A stretch of DNA of 28,826 nt. It comes from JBJXHB01 sp046160725. Lineage in GTDB: Bacteria; Pseudomonadota; Gammaproteobacteria; Burkholderiales; Burkholderiaceae_C. Shown piece after piece: positions 7,354-14,887 of this stretch. Location of the stretch: positions 1 through 28,826 of the forward strand of contig JBJXHB010000256.1 in assembly GCA_046160725.1 (NCBI GenBank), read 5' to 3'. The stretch's first letter is position 1. Each line of letters starts with the position of its first letter. Made by a program: the position numbers and the translations under genes. The notes beneath the pieces were generated by a model. It was not told the DNA's origin, made no database searches, and saw nothing but the letters and a program-made list of their open reading frames with translations.

Positions 7354-9054
7354 TCAGGCCGGCTGAAGCACCCGGATCAGCGCGTCGATCACGTCGCCGC
7401 CGTCGGGCGACCGGATGCGGTACTGGCGCAGCGTGCGCAGCAGGTCCGACCGCGCGAACGAGCGGTGATCGGCACGGATCAGGATGCCCGCGATCGCCCG
7501 TTGCGCCTCGATCGACCGGACCCGCGGGAACAGCTGCGCGATCGCCTGCAGGCTCTGCGGGTCGGCCGGACGCTGTGCGGCCAGTGTCTCCAGCGCGCGC
7601 ACCTGGGCCGCGCCCGCGCCCATGCGCCCAATGTCGGCCGCGACGTCGCGCAGCTCGGCCACGCCGGCCAGCGGCCGGTGGCGCAGGTAGATCTGCGCGA
7701 TGGCCACATCCTCGTCGCGGGCGCTGGTCAACGCGCGCACGGCCTGCTCGTGGCCTGCCGGATGCCCCAGGCAGCCCAGCGCCGCCGCATGGGCGACATC
7801 CCCCGGCCGGGCCACGGCGGCGGCCAGCACCCGCCTTGCGTCATCCGGTTCACGCTGGCCGGGCGCCGAGCAGACCAGGTCGACCTCGTACGGACCCAGG
7901 CGGTCACTGGCCATGCGCTGGCCGACCATCTGCAGGAACTCGGCACGCTCCTGCGCCGGAGACAGCCAGCGCAGGGCGCGCGCCAGCGCCATCATGCGGA
8001 CCTGCACCGACGCCGCATCGGCATCACGTGCAAATGCGAGGTAGCGCTCGCGGGCGGGCCGGTCGTGTTCGATGGCGTCGAACTCGGCCGCCACGTCGGC
8101 CTGCAGACGGTCGGCCGGACGGATCGAGGCGACATGGCGCTCCAGCAGGTCGAGCATCATGCGCACCTCGGCCATGTCGCGCCCCAGCAGCTGGTGCAGG
8201 AAGGCCAGCTTGTGCACCGGCGAGGTCCGCTCGTCGGCCAGGCCGCACAGGTCGCGGCGGAAGCCTGCGTGCGGGTCGGCCTCGGTGAGGCCGGCCACCG
8301 CGATCATCGAACTCGGCCCGAAGAGCTTGAGGAGGGTCGGGCTGACCTTGCCGCTGGCCACCTCGCCCGCTGGCGCGGACTGGAAATAGCGGTCGAGCAA
8401 CGGCCCCGCGGTGCGGCCCAGCGGCGCCTTGGAAGAGAAGCCATACAGCACCGGCACGTCGTTGAAGACGTGGCGGAGCCGGTCGCGGTTGCTCTGTCCG
8501 TAGCGCTCGCTGAGCAGGGCGGACAGGCGCGCGGCGTCGGCGCTGGCGTGGCCGGATCGAACAAGGCTGCGCCGGACCTCGGCCGAGGCGACATGGCGCG
8601 GCTCGGACTTCAGCGTGTTGCAGCCGAACAGGTACACCTCCTTGAGCTGCGAGAACAGGCCGCCACCGGATGCGCTGCAGGACTGGCGCTGCAACTCGTG
8701 CACCGTCAGGAACTCGCGGTCGTCGAAGCGGTCGGTGTAGAACTCGGTGCCGTCGTCGAAGTGGCCGGAGACGACCAGCGCGTCGCAGGACACTCCGGAG
8801 CGGCTGGCGGCCGCCAGCCAGTCCGGCACGCCGCGCCGGACCAGCTCGACGACACGGTAGTCGCCGCGCGGCAGGTGCCGGATGAAGGCGTCCTTCTCGT
8901 CGGACGAGTTGATGGTGACGGTGCAGACCGTCCGCGGCGCCGGGCGCGCCGGCGGCGGGGCGGCGCTGGCCGCAAAGGCCATCAGCCCCGCTGCAACACC
9001 ACCGATGAAACGACCGCAAGACCAGAGACAGGGCACCGGCCGAGTGTTCCACAT
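7354..9054 (-). CDS. Secreted protein of unknown family, caspase/CHAT-like His/Cys pattern (paralogue 2)
   Basis: This 566-residue protein has a signal peptide (hydrophobic 16-30, probable cleavage in ASAAP) and therefore acts outside the cytoplasm. The N-terminal domain (about 42-240) shows alternating strands and helices. Strand CDALVVSGH ends at His98 and strand KEVYLFGCNT carries Cys145. This strand-His/strand-Cys order with 47 residues between recalls clan CD peptidases (caspase, CHAT), though no family is recognised with certainty. A conserved VPVLYGFSSKAPLG follows. The C-terminal half (about 290-566) is helical with HEAT-like pairs such as AIAGILIRAD. It is a tandem duplicate of the gene at 9095-10741; by hand count 41 of 61 residues match in the N-terminal block. 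ATG 9054 is chosen because AGG lies just upstream and it leads straight into the signal peptide; ATG 9126 would overlap the upstream gene. Function unknown. Confidence 0.85.
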   Translation of the reverse strand: MWNTRPVPCLWSCGRFIGGVAAGLMAFAASAAPPPARPAPRTVCTVTINSSDEKDAFIRHLPRGDYRVVELVRRGVPDWLAAASRSGVSCDALVVSGHFDDGTEFYTDRFDDREFLTVHELQRQSCSASGGGLFSQLKEVYLFGCNTLKSEPRHVASAEVRRSLVRSGHASADAARLSALLSERYGQSNRDRLRHVFNDVPVLYGFSSKAPLGRTAGPLLDRYFQSAPAGEVASGKVSPTLLKLFGPSSMIAVAGLTEADPHAGFRRDLCGLADERTSPVHKLAFLHQLLGRDMAEVRMMLDLLERHVASIRPADRLQADVAAEFDAIEHDRPARERYLAFARDADAASVQVRMMALARALRWLSPAQERAEFLQMVGQRMASDRLGPYEVDLVCSAPGQREPDDARRVLAAAVARPGDVAHAAALGCLGHPAGHEQAVRALTSARDEDVAIAQIYLRHRPLAGVAELRDVAADIGRMGAGAAQVRALETLAAQRPADPQSLQAIAQLFPRVRSIEAQRAIAGILIRADHRSFARSDLLRTLRQYRIRSPDGGDVIDALIRVLQPA

Positions 9055-9094
9055 TGGCCTGCCGCGCCGAAAGCGGATGTAAGCGGCCCGCGTT

Positions 9095-10741
9095 TCAGGG
9101 CGAGCGGAGCCGGCGCAGCAGTGCATCGACCATGTTGTCGCCGGGCGGCGCGGGACGGCGGTCCTTCACCAGCGTGCGCACCAGCTGGGGGCCGGCGATC
9201 GAGCGCTGGTCGGCCCGGATCAGGATGCCGGCGATGGCGGCCTGCACGGCGGCCGAGGGCGTGCGCGAGAACAGGTCGACGAGCAGGTCGAGGACCGCCC
9301 GGTCGGACAGGTAATGCCGCCCCAGCGACTCCAGCGCGCGGACCTGCGCGTCGGACGCCCCCATCGCCACAATGGCAAGGGAGACCCGGCGCAGTTCCAC
9401 GGGATCGGTGATGGGCCGATGGCGCAGGTAGGCCTGCGCCGTCTGGACCTCCTCGACGCGGGGGCTCACCAGCCCCTCCAGGACACGCGCGCGCCCGTCG
9501 TCGCTGCCCAGGCACGCCTGCACCGCCGCGTGGGGCGCGTCCACCGCGTCGCCGGCCCTGAAGGCCCCGTCGAGTTCATGCCCGGCGTTCAGCGTGCAGG
9601 CCAGGTCCACCTCGGTGATGCCGAGCTCGGTCCGGGCCTGCAGTTCGTCCAGCATGCGGGCCAGTTCTTCCCAACGTTCCTCGGCCGACAGCCAGCCCAG
9701 GTCGTGCGCCAGCGTCAGGAGCCGGGCGCGGACCGCGGGCTGGTCGGCGTCGCGGGCGAAGGTCAGGAAGCGGACGCGCGTGTCGGCATCGTGCGTGATG
9801 GCGCTCAGCGCCCGGGCCACCTCGGGCGTGCGCCGCACCGGATCGTCCAGCGACGTGGCAAAGCGCTGGATGCGGTCCAGGTGCACCCGCGTCTGCGACG
9901 CCGGACGCTGCAGCACCTGGTGCACGAACCCCAGGCGGTCGGCATCGGACGGCCGGTCGTCGGCGAAGCGGCAGACGTCGCCCCGCACCGCCGCGTGCGG
10001 GTCGCGGTCGGTCATGCCCGGGGTTGCCGTCATTCCGAATCGCGAGAACTGCGCCAGCAGCCGGCCACTGGGCCTGCCCTGACCGATCTCGCGCGCGCCG
10101 GCTCCGCGGAAGTACTGGTCCAGCACGGTCGCCGCCACGGGACCAAGCGGCGCCACCGCCGAGAAGCCGTAGATGACCGGCACGTCCTTGAAGATCAGCC
10201 GCATGCGGTCTCGGCTGCTCTGGCCATGGCCGGCATTGAGGGCCAGCAGCTGGCGCTCGGCCGACCTCAGCGAATGCCCCTCGCGCACCAGGCTGCGCAC
10301 GATCTCGGCCGTGCCGCTGCTGTGGGCCTGGGCGTTCAGCGTATTGCAGCCGAAGAGGTGGACCTCCTTCAGCCTCGAGAACAGCCCCGGACACGACTCG
10401 CTGCAGGAGACCCGCTCGAGCTCGTCGACGGGGAGATGCTCGGCGACCTCCAGGCGATCCGAGAAGAACGTGTTGCCGCCGTCGTAGTGGCCGGAGACGA
10501 TCAGAACGTCGCAGGTCACGTCCGTTCGGCATGCCGAGGCGAGCCAGTCCGGGCGTCCCCGATCGACGAGCTCGACGAAGCGGACGTTCGAGCGCGGCAG
10601 GTGGCGACGGAACGCCTCCTTCTCGTCGGCGGAGTTGACGGTGATGGTGCAGACGGTCATCGGGTCGCCCACCGCCGACACCGGTCCGCACCATGCCACC
10701 GCCGCGACCAATGCGCCGGCCAGTCGGCGAGGCACACGCAT
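9095..10741 (-). CDS. Secreted protein of unknown family, caspase/CHAT-like His/Cys pattern (paralogue 1)
   Basis: The 548-residue protein is a paralogue of the next gene downstream, with the same architecture. It has a short signal peptide (MRVPRRLAG start, cleavage near VSA-VGD at 23), then an alpha/beta domain in which CDVLIVSGH ends at His85 and KEVHLFGCNT carries Cys132. That is again 47 residues apart. VPVIYGFSAVAPLG follows, then a helical C-terminal half with AIAGILIRAD and YLRHRP phrases shared with its partner. Extra cysteines (71, 77, 113, 117) may form disulfides in the periplasm. The start at 10741 lies 17 bases after the PRC-barrel gene stop; a longer frame to 10834 would overlap that gene by 76 bases. 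Forty bases separate it from paralogue 2, so the two are probably co-transcribed. A His/Cys peptidase is an inference; the fold could also be catalytically inactive. Confidence 0.85.
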   Translation of the reverse strand: MRVPRRLAGALVAAVAWCGPVSAVGDPMTVCTITVNSADEKEAFRRHLPRSNVRFVELVDRGRPDWLASACRTDVTCDVLIVSGHYDGGNTFFSDRLEVAEHLPVDELERVSCSESCPGLFSRLKEVHLFGCNTLNAQAHSSGTAEIVRSLVREGHSLRSAERQLLALNAGHGQSSRDRMRLIFKDVPVIYGFSAVAPLGPVAATVLDQYFRGAGAREIGQGRPSGRLLAQFSRFGMTATPGMTDRDPHAAVRGDVCRFADDRPSDADRLGFVHQVLQRPASQTRVHLDRIQRFATSLDDPVRRTPEVARALSAITHDADTRVRFLTFARDADQPAVRARLLTLAHDLGWLSAEERWEELARMLDELQARTELGITEVDLACTLNAGHELDGAFRAGDAVDAPHAAVQACLGSDDGRARVLEGLVSPRVEEVQTAQAYLRHRPITDPVELRRVSLAIVAMGASDAQVRALESLGRHYLSDRAVLDLLVDLFSRTPSAAVQAAIAGILIRADQRSIAGPQLVRTLVKDRRPAPPGDNMVDALLRRLRSP

Positions 10742-10758
10742 GGGCCGCGTCGGGCTCG

Positions 10759-11175
10759 TTACTCGCCGCTGTAGGACGTGCCGTAGAACTTGTGCACGCC
10801 GCCGGCCCAGGTCTTGTCCGACATCGACGGCCAACGGTCCTTGTCGAAGCCCGGCGCGTCGCCCAGGCGGTCCTTGGGCACGTCCAGGGTGAAGCGCTTG
10901 TTCACCGTGTCCAGCGTCAGGGCGGCCCAGGGCACCGCGAACAGCTTGTCGCCCATGCCCAGCAGGCCGCCGAACGACAGCACCGCGTAGGCCACCTTGC
11001 CGGAGGCCATGTCGATCATGAACTCCTTGACGTCGCCGAGGTCCTCGCCGTCACGGTTGTAGACGTCGTTGCCGAGCAGCGTGTCGGCCCCCATCAGGGC
11101 GGGGCCCGGGCCCTGGCTGGCGCTGGCGTACATGCCGAAGTTGTCGCGCGAGACGTAGTTGGTGCGGATGTCCAT
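10759..11175 (-). CDS. PRC-barrel domain protein
   Basis: This 138-residue soluble protein has a PRC-barrel core at about residues 27-100: a DTLLGNDVYNRDGEDLGDVKEFMID stretch (shown by its GNDVYN and GEDLGDVKE parts), then YAVLSFGGLLGMGDKLFAVPW, matching the family's beta-barrel pattern. The C-terminal tail is acidic and aromatic. Family members bind protein or RNA partners (RimM, photosynthetic reaction centre H subunit). Stand-alone copies like this are common in stress-response clusters and have no proven function. AAAGG about eight bases upstream supports ATG 11175. Only 17 bp separate its stop from the first paralogue gene, so the three may form one transcript. Confidence 0.88.
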   Translation of the reverse strand: MDIRTNYVSRDNFGMYASASQGPGPALMGADTLLGNDVYNRDGEDLGDVKEFMIDMASGKVAYAVLSFGGLLGMGDKLFAVPWAALTLDTVNKRFTLDVPKDRLGDAPGFDKDRWPSMSDKTWAGGVHKFYGTSYSGE

Positions 11176-11288
11176 GTTCAGACCTTTCGTCGTTGAGGGA
11201 GTGGAGCCGCGAAGCCCCGCGCCAGGTTAGGGGCCGGTCGCGCTGTAATCTGTCTGCTGGCCAACAAAGCGATGACATGGGCCACGCG

Positions 11289-11331
11289 GCCACCACCACA
11301 GGCCGGTCAACCGAGCAGCCACCACCACAGG
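11289..11331. repeat. 14-bp direct repeat
   Basis: The 14-mer gccaccaccacagg occurs at 11289-11302 and 11318-11331. The second copy lies in the last codons of the small ORF ending at 11307 and the first lies just after its stop. It may be chance or a short duplication; no function is visible. Confidence 0.6.
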
Positions 11332-11480
11332 ACACTCACCGGCGCTGCCACCACTGCAGCAGCGGTCCATGCCCAACGCGACGGACGCCACGGATGAATG
11401 ACCGTTTCCGCGAGCAGCTCGGCAACGCCGTCGTTCTCCGGGTCCGCAGAAGCAGTGGTGCGGCGGCGGCTGAAATTCAT
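11307..11480 (-). CDS. Possible small single-span membrane protein
   Basis: A 57-residue ORF lies 37 bases after the carbamate kinase stop on the same strand. Residues 1-35 are polar and charged. The last ~22 residues form one hydrophobic segment rich in Ala, Val and Trp and ending in WWWLLG, as in a C-terminally anchored membrane peptide. Only a weak GG-rich site precedes ATG 11480. The frame stays open upstream into the kinase gene, but that part is a shadow. It could be a real downstream partner of the kinase or a chance ORF in GC-rich DNA; I recognise no family. Confidence 0.4.
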   Translation of the reverse strand: MNFSRRRTTASADPENDGVAELLAETVIHPWRPSRWAWTAAAVVAAPVSVLWWWLLG

Positions 11481-11517
11481 CGAGACGACCCGTGTCGCGA
11501 CGCCATGGCTCCGGCGG

Positions 11518-12462
11518 TCACGGCCGGTCGAGCACCAGGGTGCCGGCGTCGCCGGCCAGCATGGCCTCGATCTGGTCGAGCGACCCGATAACGGCCTTGC
11601 CTCCAGTGGCCCGGACGAATCGGCAGGCGGCCTCGACCTTCGGGCCCATCGAGCCGGCCGCATAGGTCTGCCGCTCGAGTTCCTCCGGCGTGACCCGGCG
11701 CAGTGCGCGTGCCGCTGGACCACCCCAGTCGACGAACACGGCATCCACGTCGGTGGCGATCACCAGCATGTCGGCCTGCAGGTCGGCGGCGAGCATGCCG
11801 CTGCTCAGGTCCTTGTCGATCACGGCGTCGACACCCTGCATGCCCACACCGCCGGCGCGGCGCGCCACCGGGATGCCGCCGCCGCCCGCGGCGATGACCA
11901 GTGCGCCCTGGTCCAGCAGCCAACGGATCGGCTCGACGCCCAGCACGCGCAATGGCCGGGGCGAGGCCACCGCCCGGCGCAGGCCAAAGCTGTCCGGCAC
12001 CATGGCCCAACCCCGCTCGGCACCGATGCGGGCCCCCTCGTCCCGCGGATAGACCGGGCCGATCGGCTTGCTCGGCTTGTCGAAGGCTGGGTCGCGCGGG
12101 TCGACCTCGATGCGGGTCAGCAGCGTGGCCACGACGCGGCCGGCCGGCAGGCGGTTGGCGATCTCCTGCTCGAACAGATAGCCGATCATGCCGTCGGTCT
12201 GCGCGCCCAGGACGTCCAGTGACCAGGGCGCCTCGCCCGCGGCCGCCATCGGCTGCAGCGCGAGCAGGCCGATCTGCGGGCCGTTGCCGTGGGTCAGCAC
12301 GATGTCATGGGTCGCCGCGACGCGGGCCAGTTGCGCCGCCGCGCGGCGGATGTTGTCGAGCTGGTTGCGGGCCGTCGGCGCCTGCTCGCGACGCAGCAGC
12401 GCATGGCCGCCGAGCGCCACGACCAGTCGGCGACCCGTGCTCAGGTGGGACGACGCAGCCAT
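11518..12462 (-). CDS. arcC: Carbamate kinase
   Basis: This 314-residue cytoplasmic enzyme of the amino-acid kinase superfamily interconverts carbamoyl phosphate + ADP with carbamate (NH3 + CO2) + ATP. Typical family segments are seen in order: VVALGGHALL (phosphate loop, with His where most members have Asn), LTHGNGPQIG, AAGGGGIPV, IDKDLSSGMLAADL, TDVDAVFVDWG and GSMGPKVEA. Length matches the family (about 310). The usual partners arcA (arginine deiminase) and arcB (ornithine carbamoyltransferase) are absent nearby. It may therefore serve another carbamoyl-phosphate source, such as purine or allantoin breakdown, or be separated from an arc operon. It lies 150 bp downstream of the Crp/Fnr gene on the same strand, which suggests regulation by it. 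Confidence 0.95.
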   Translation of the reverse strand: MAASSHLSTGRRLVVALGGHALLRREQAPTARNQLDNIRRAAAQLARVAATHDIVLTHGNGPQIGLLALQPMAAAGEAPWSLDVLGAQTDGMIGYLFEQEIANRLPAGRVVATLLTRIEVDPRDPAFDKPSKPIGPVYPRDEGARIGAERGWAMVPDSFGLRRAVASPRPLRVLGVEPIRWLLDQGALVIAAGGGGIPVARRAGGVGMQGVDAVIDKDLSSGMLAADLQADMLVIATDVDAVFVDWGGPAARALRRVTPEELERQTYAAGSMGPKVEAACRFVRATGGKAVIGSLDQIEAMLAGDAGTLVLDRP

Positions 12463-12580
12463 GTGGAGGTCCAGGGCGGTCGGCCCCGTCCGGTTGAGAG
12501 GCGCCCAGCCTGCGGCGCAGCGCCCGGCCCGTCCGTGCGGTAGCCGACAGATGGCGGGCCGCGACGCCGCCCGTGCCCGT

Positions 12581-12600
12581 GGCCGCCGACGCCGGCGGCC
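12581..12600 (-). terminator. Perfect 8-bp hairpin after the Crp/Fnr gene
   Basis: Arms 12581-12588 and 12593-12600 with a 4-nt loop lie 12 bases past the regulator's stop, inside the 150-bp gap before arcC. No T-tract. It suggests at least partial separation of the regulator and arcC transcripts. Confidence 0.45.
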
Positions 12601-12612
12601 GCGCCGCGTCCC

Positions 12613-13341
12613 TCAGGTGGCCTGGCGGGCCGGCAGCAGCCGGTCGTACTCCCGCTTGACCACGGCATAGCACTCGCAGGACTCGCGCTCCAGCCCGGGA
12701 CGGTCGATGACCGTGATGCGCCCCCGCGCATAGCGGATGAGGCCGGCCTTCTGCAACCGGATGGCGGCCTCGGTCACGCCCTCGCGGCGCACGCCGAGCA
12801 TGTTGGCGATCAGTTCCTGCGTCATCACCAGTTCGTCGCCACGCAGCCGGTCCAGGCTGAGCAGCAGCCAGCGGCACAGCTGCTGGTGCAGCGAATGGTG
12901 GCGGTTGCACACCGCCGTCTGTGCCATCTGGGTGATCAGCGCCTGGGTATAGCGCAGCAGCACATGCATCACCGGCCCGGCCTGGTTGAACTCGTCCTTC
13001 ATGCGCTGGGCCTTGAGGCGCAGGGCATGGCCCGCGCTCTGCACCACGGCGCGGCTGGGCGTGGACTCGCCACCCATGAACAGCGCCACGCCGACCATGC
13101 CCTCGCAGCCGACGACCGCGATCTCGGCCGAGGCGCCGTCCTTCATCACATAGAGCAGGGAGACGATGGCCGAGGTCGGGAAGTACACGTACTCGAGTGT
13201 CGCGCCGGACTCGTACAGCACCTGGCCCAGCGGCAGCGCCACCGGCTCCAGATGCGGCAGCCAGCGCTGGAACTCGGATGGCGGAATGACGGCCAGGAGG
13301 CCGTTGTCGGCGGGCGTGGCGGGCATGGCGGGCGTCGTCAT
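12613..13341 (-). CDS. Crp/Fnr-family transcriptional regulator
   Basis: This 242-residue DNA-binding regulator has an N-terminal cyclic-nucleotide-binding-like beta-roll (about 20-130, with YFPTSAIVSLLYVM and GCEGMVGV) and a dimerisation helix. A winged helix-turn-helix lies at about 172-215: TQELIANMLGVRREGVTEA, then the LQKAGLIRYARGRI wing. The N-terminal cysteine cluster that holds the [4Fe-4S] centre in FNR is absent, so direct FNR-type oxygen sensing is unlikely. The effector is unknown. Such regulators are common beside stress and low-oxygen genes in Burkholderiales. AGGAG at 13349-13353 sits seven bases before ATG 13341, ruling out the longer frame to 13653. It is divergent from the ompA-like gene and upstream of arcC. 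Confidence 0.93.
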   Translation of the reverse strand: MTTPAMPATPADNGLLAVIPPSEFQRWLPHLEPVALPLGQVLYESGATLEYVYFPTSAIVSLLYVMKDGASAEIAVVGCEGMVGVALFMGGESTPSRAVVQSAGHALRLKAQRMKDEFNQAGPVMHVLLRYTQALITQMAQTAVCNRHHSLHQQLCRWLLLSLDRLRGDELVMTQELIANMLGVRREGVTEAAIRLQKAGLIRYARGRITVIDRPGLERESCECYAVVKREYDRLLPARQAT

Positions 13342-13568
13342 CGACGTACTCCTGGAGCGAGCCCGGCGGTCGAAGGCCTGCGTATCGGGACCAGCCGACT
13401 GTACGCACTCGCGCCAGCGGCATGTGTTCGACAGCGCACAAACGGCCCGCCGGCACCCGCCGCCGCACCACCGGGCCGCCGGGTTCGGCGTCGCACAGAC
13501 GCTGGCGGCACCAGGGTCGATAAACGTCACCTCGCCGCCGGACCTCCGGTGGTCCACCAAAGGCAACC
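13342..13568. promoter_or_regulatory. Divergent promoter region between regulator and ompA-like gene
   Basis: The 227-bp region must carry promoters for both the Crp/Fnr gene (leftward) and the OmpA-like gene (rightward). I see no convincing FNR/CRP-type palindrome (TTGAT-N4-ATCAA or TGTGA-N6-TCACA) and no clear -35/-10 pair. An AT-richer patch, gtcgataaac near 13517, is the best candidate for a -10 region of the rightward gene. Confidence 0.4.
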
Positions 13569-14768
13569 ATGACCACCTCCTACGTTCCTCCCCTGCGGAC
13601 CCTCGGCGCCATCGCCTGCGCCCTTTGCGGCACAGCCAGCGCGCAACAGGCAACCGGCTATGTCTATGGCGGCATCTCCGCCGGCCAGGCGAACTCGCAG
13701 TTTGACGAGGCGCGCATCGTCGACAGCCTGCTGCCGCTGCCCTTCAGCCGGTTGACGTTGTCGGACGACACCCGCGGCAAGGCCTTCAAGGTGTTCGGCG
13801 GCTACCAGTTCAACCGCAATGTCGCGCTGGAGGCCGGCTACTTCAATCTCGGCCGCTTCGGCCTGTCGTCCACCACCACGCCGGCGGGTTCGCTGGACGG
13901 CCGCTTCAAGGTCCGGGGCTACAACCTCGACCTGGTCGGCACCGTCCCGTTGCTGGACAACCTGTCGGCCCTGCTGCGCATCGGTGCCCAGCACTCGACG
14001 ACCAAGTCGGACTTCAGCGGCAGCGGCGCGCCCGGCCCGGTCTCGGGTGCGCGGCAGGACGGCACCACCGGCGCCAAGTACGGCGCGGGCCTCCAGTACG
14101 CCTTTGGCCCGTCCCTGCTGCTGCGTGGCGAAGTCGAGCGCTACCGGGTCGCCGACCCGGTGGGCGGCCACGCGAACATCAATGTGGCATCGCTGAGCCT
14201 GGTCTTCACGTTCGGCCGCGCCCCTGCATCGCGGCCGGTGGCCGCCTACGTGCCGCCGCCCCCCGCGCCGGTGGTGTTCGCCCCGGCGCCGGCACCGGCG
14301 CCGATGGTCGTCGTTGCCCCGCCACCCGCGCCCGAAGTGGTCGTCATGTCAGCGCCAGCCGCCCCTGCGCCGGCTGCACCCATGCCGGCGCGCGTGAGCT
14401 ACTCGGCCGAGTCGCTGTTCGGCTTCGACGAGTCGGCCCTGCGACCCGAGGGCAAGGCCGCGCTGGATGCGTTCTCGCGTGACCTGGCCGGCAGCCAGTA
14501 CGACCGCGTGTCGGTCGAGGGCCACACCGACCGCATCGGCACGACGGCGTACAACCAGAAGCTGTCCGAGCAGCGTGCCGAAGTGGTCAAGAGCTACCTG
14601 GTCGCCGGCGGCCGCATCGATGCCGGCAAGGTGTCGGCGATGGGCAAGGGCGAGATGGTGCCGGTCACCCGGGCCGAGGACTGCAAGGGCACATCACCGA
14701 CGACGCAGCTGAAGGCCTGCCTGCAGCCGGACCGCCGCGTCGACATCGAGGTCGTCGGCACGCGCTGA
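13569..14768 (+). CDS. OmpA-family outer-membrane protein
   Basis: The 399-residue protein has a signal peptide (cleavage near ASAQQ, residue 25) and an eight-strand-type beta-barrel region (about 28-217) with alternating aromatic/polar strands. A Pro/Ala-rich linker follows (about 218-278). The C-terminal OmpA-like peptidoglycan-binding domain (about 283-397) has LFGFDESALRPEG, EGHTDRIGTTAYNQKLSEQRA (split here as EGHTDRIG and LSEQRA) and PDRRVDIEV, including the Asp and Arg that hold diaminopimelate. Two cysteines before PDRRV match the disulfide pair of E. coli OmpA. It anchors the outer membrane to the cell wall. AAAGG precedes ATG 13569 by a few bases. A hairpin abuts its stop, so it is probably monocistronic. 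Confidence 0.95.
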   Translation: MTTSYVPPLRTLGAIACALCGTASAQQATGYVYGGISAGQANSQFDEARIVDSLLPLPFSRLTLSDDTRGKAFKVFGGYQFNRNVALEAGYFNLGRFGLSSTTTPAGSLDGRFKVRGYNLDLVGTVPLLDNLSALLRIGAQHSTTKSDFSGSGAPGPVSGARQDGTTGAKYGAGLQYAFGPSLLLRGEVERYRVADPVGGHANINVASLSLVFTFGRAPASRPVAAYVPPPPAPVVFAPAPAPAPMVVVAPPPAPEVVVMSAPAAPAPAAPMPARVSYSAESLFGFDESALRPEGKAALDAFSRDLAGSQYDRVSVEGHTDRIGTTAYNQKLSEQRAEVVKSYLVAGGRIDAGKVSAMGKGEMVPVTRAEDCKGTSPTTQLKACLQPDRRVDIEVVGTR

Positions 14769-14788
14769 GCGGCCGGCAGGCGGCCGCT
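14768..14788 (+). terminator. Hairpin starting at the last base of the ompA-like stop codon
   Basis: Perfect 8-bp arms 14768-14775 and 14781-14788 with a 5-nt loop begin at the last base of the TGA stop. No T-tract follows. Probable transcript end or 3' stabilising structure. Confidence 0.5.
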
Positions 14789-14887
14789 GCATGCGAGGCA
14801 TCGTCCGACAGACAACGCGCGGCCGGTCGGCGACCATCGTCCGGACGCGCCGTTGCCGCCAGAACCCGAGGGGACAGGCGTGCCGCT

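Noticed and set aside
9055..9126. Upstream ATG (9126) for the second paralogue
   Set aside because: It would overlap the preceding gene by 32 bases and add an Arg-rich stretch before the signal peptide; ATG 9054 gives a normal signal peptide.
13342..13568. FNR/CRP-type operator
   Set aside because: No palindrome near TTGAT-N4-ATCAA or TGTGA-N6-TCACA was found by eye; a matrix scan is needed before claiming a site.
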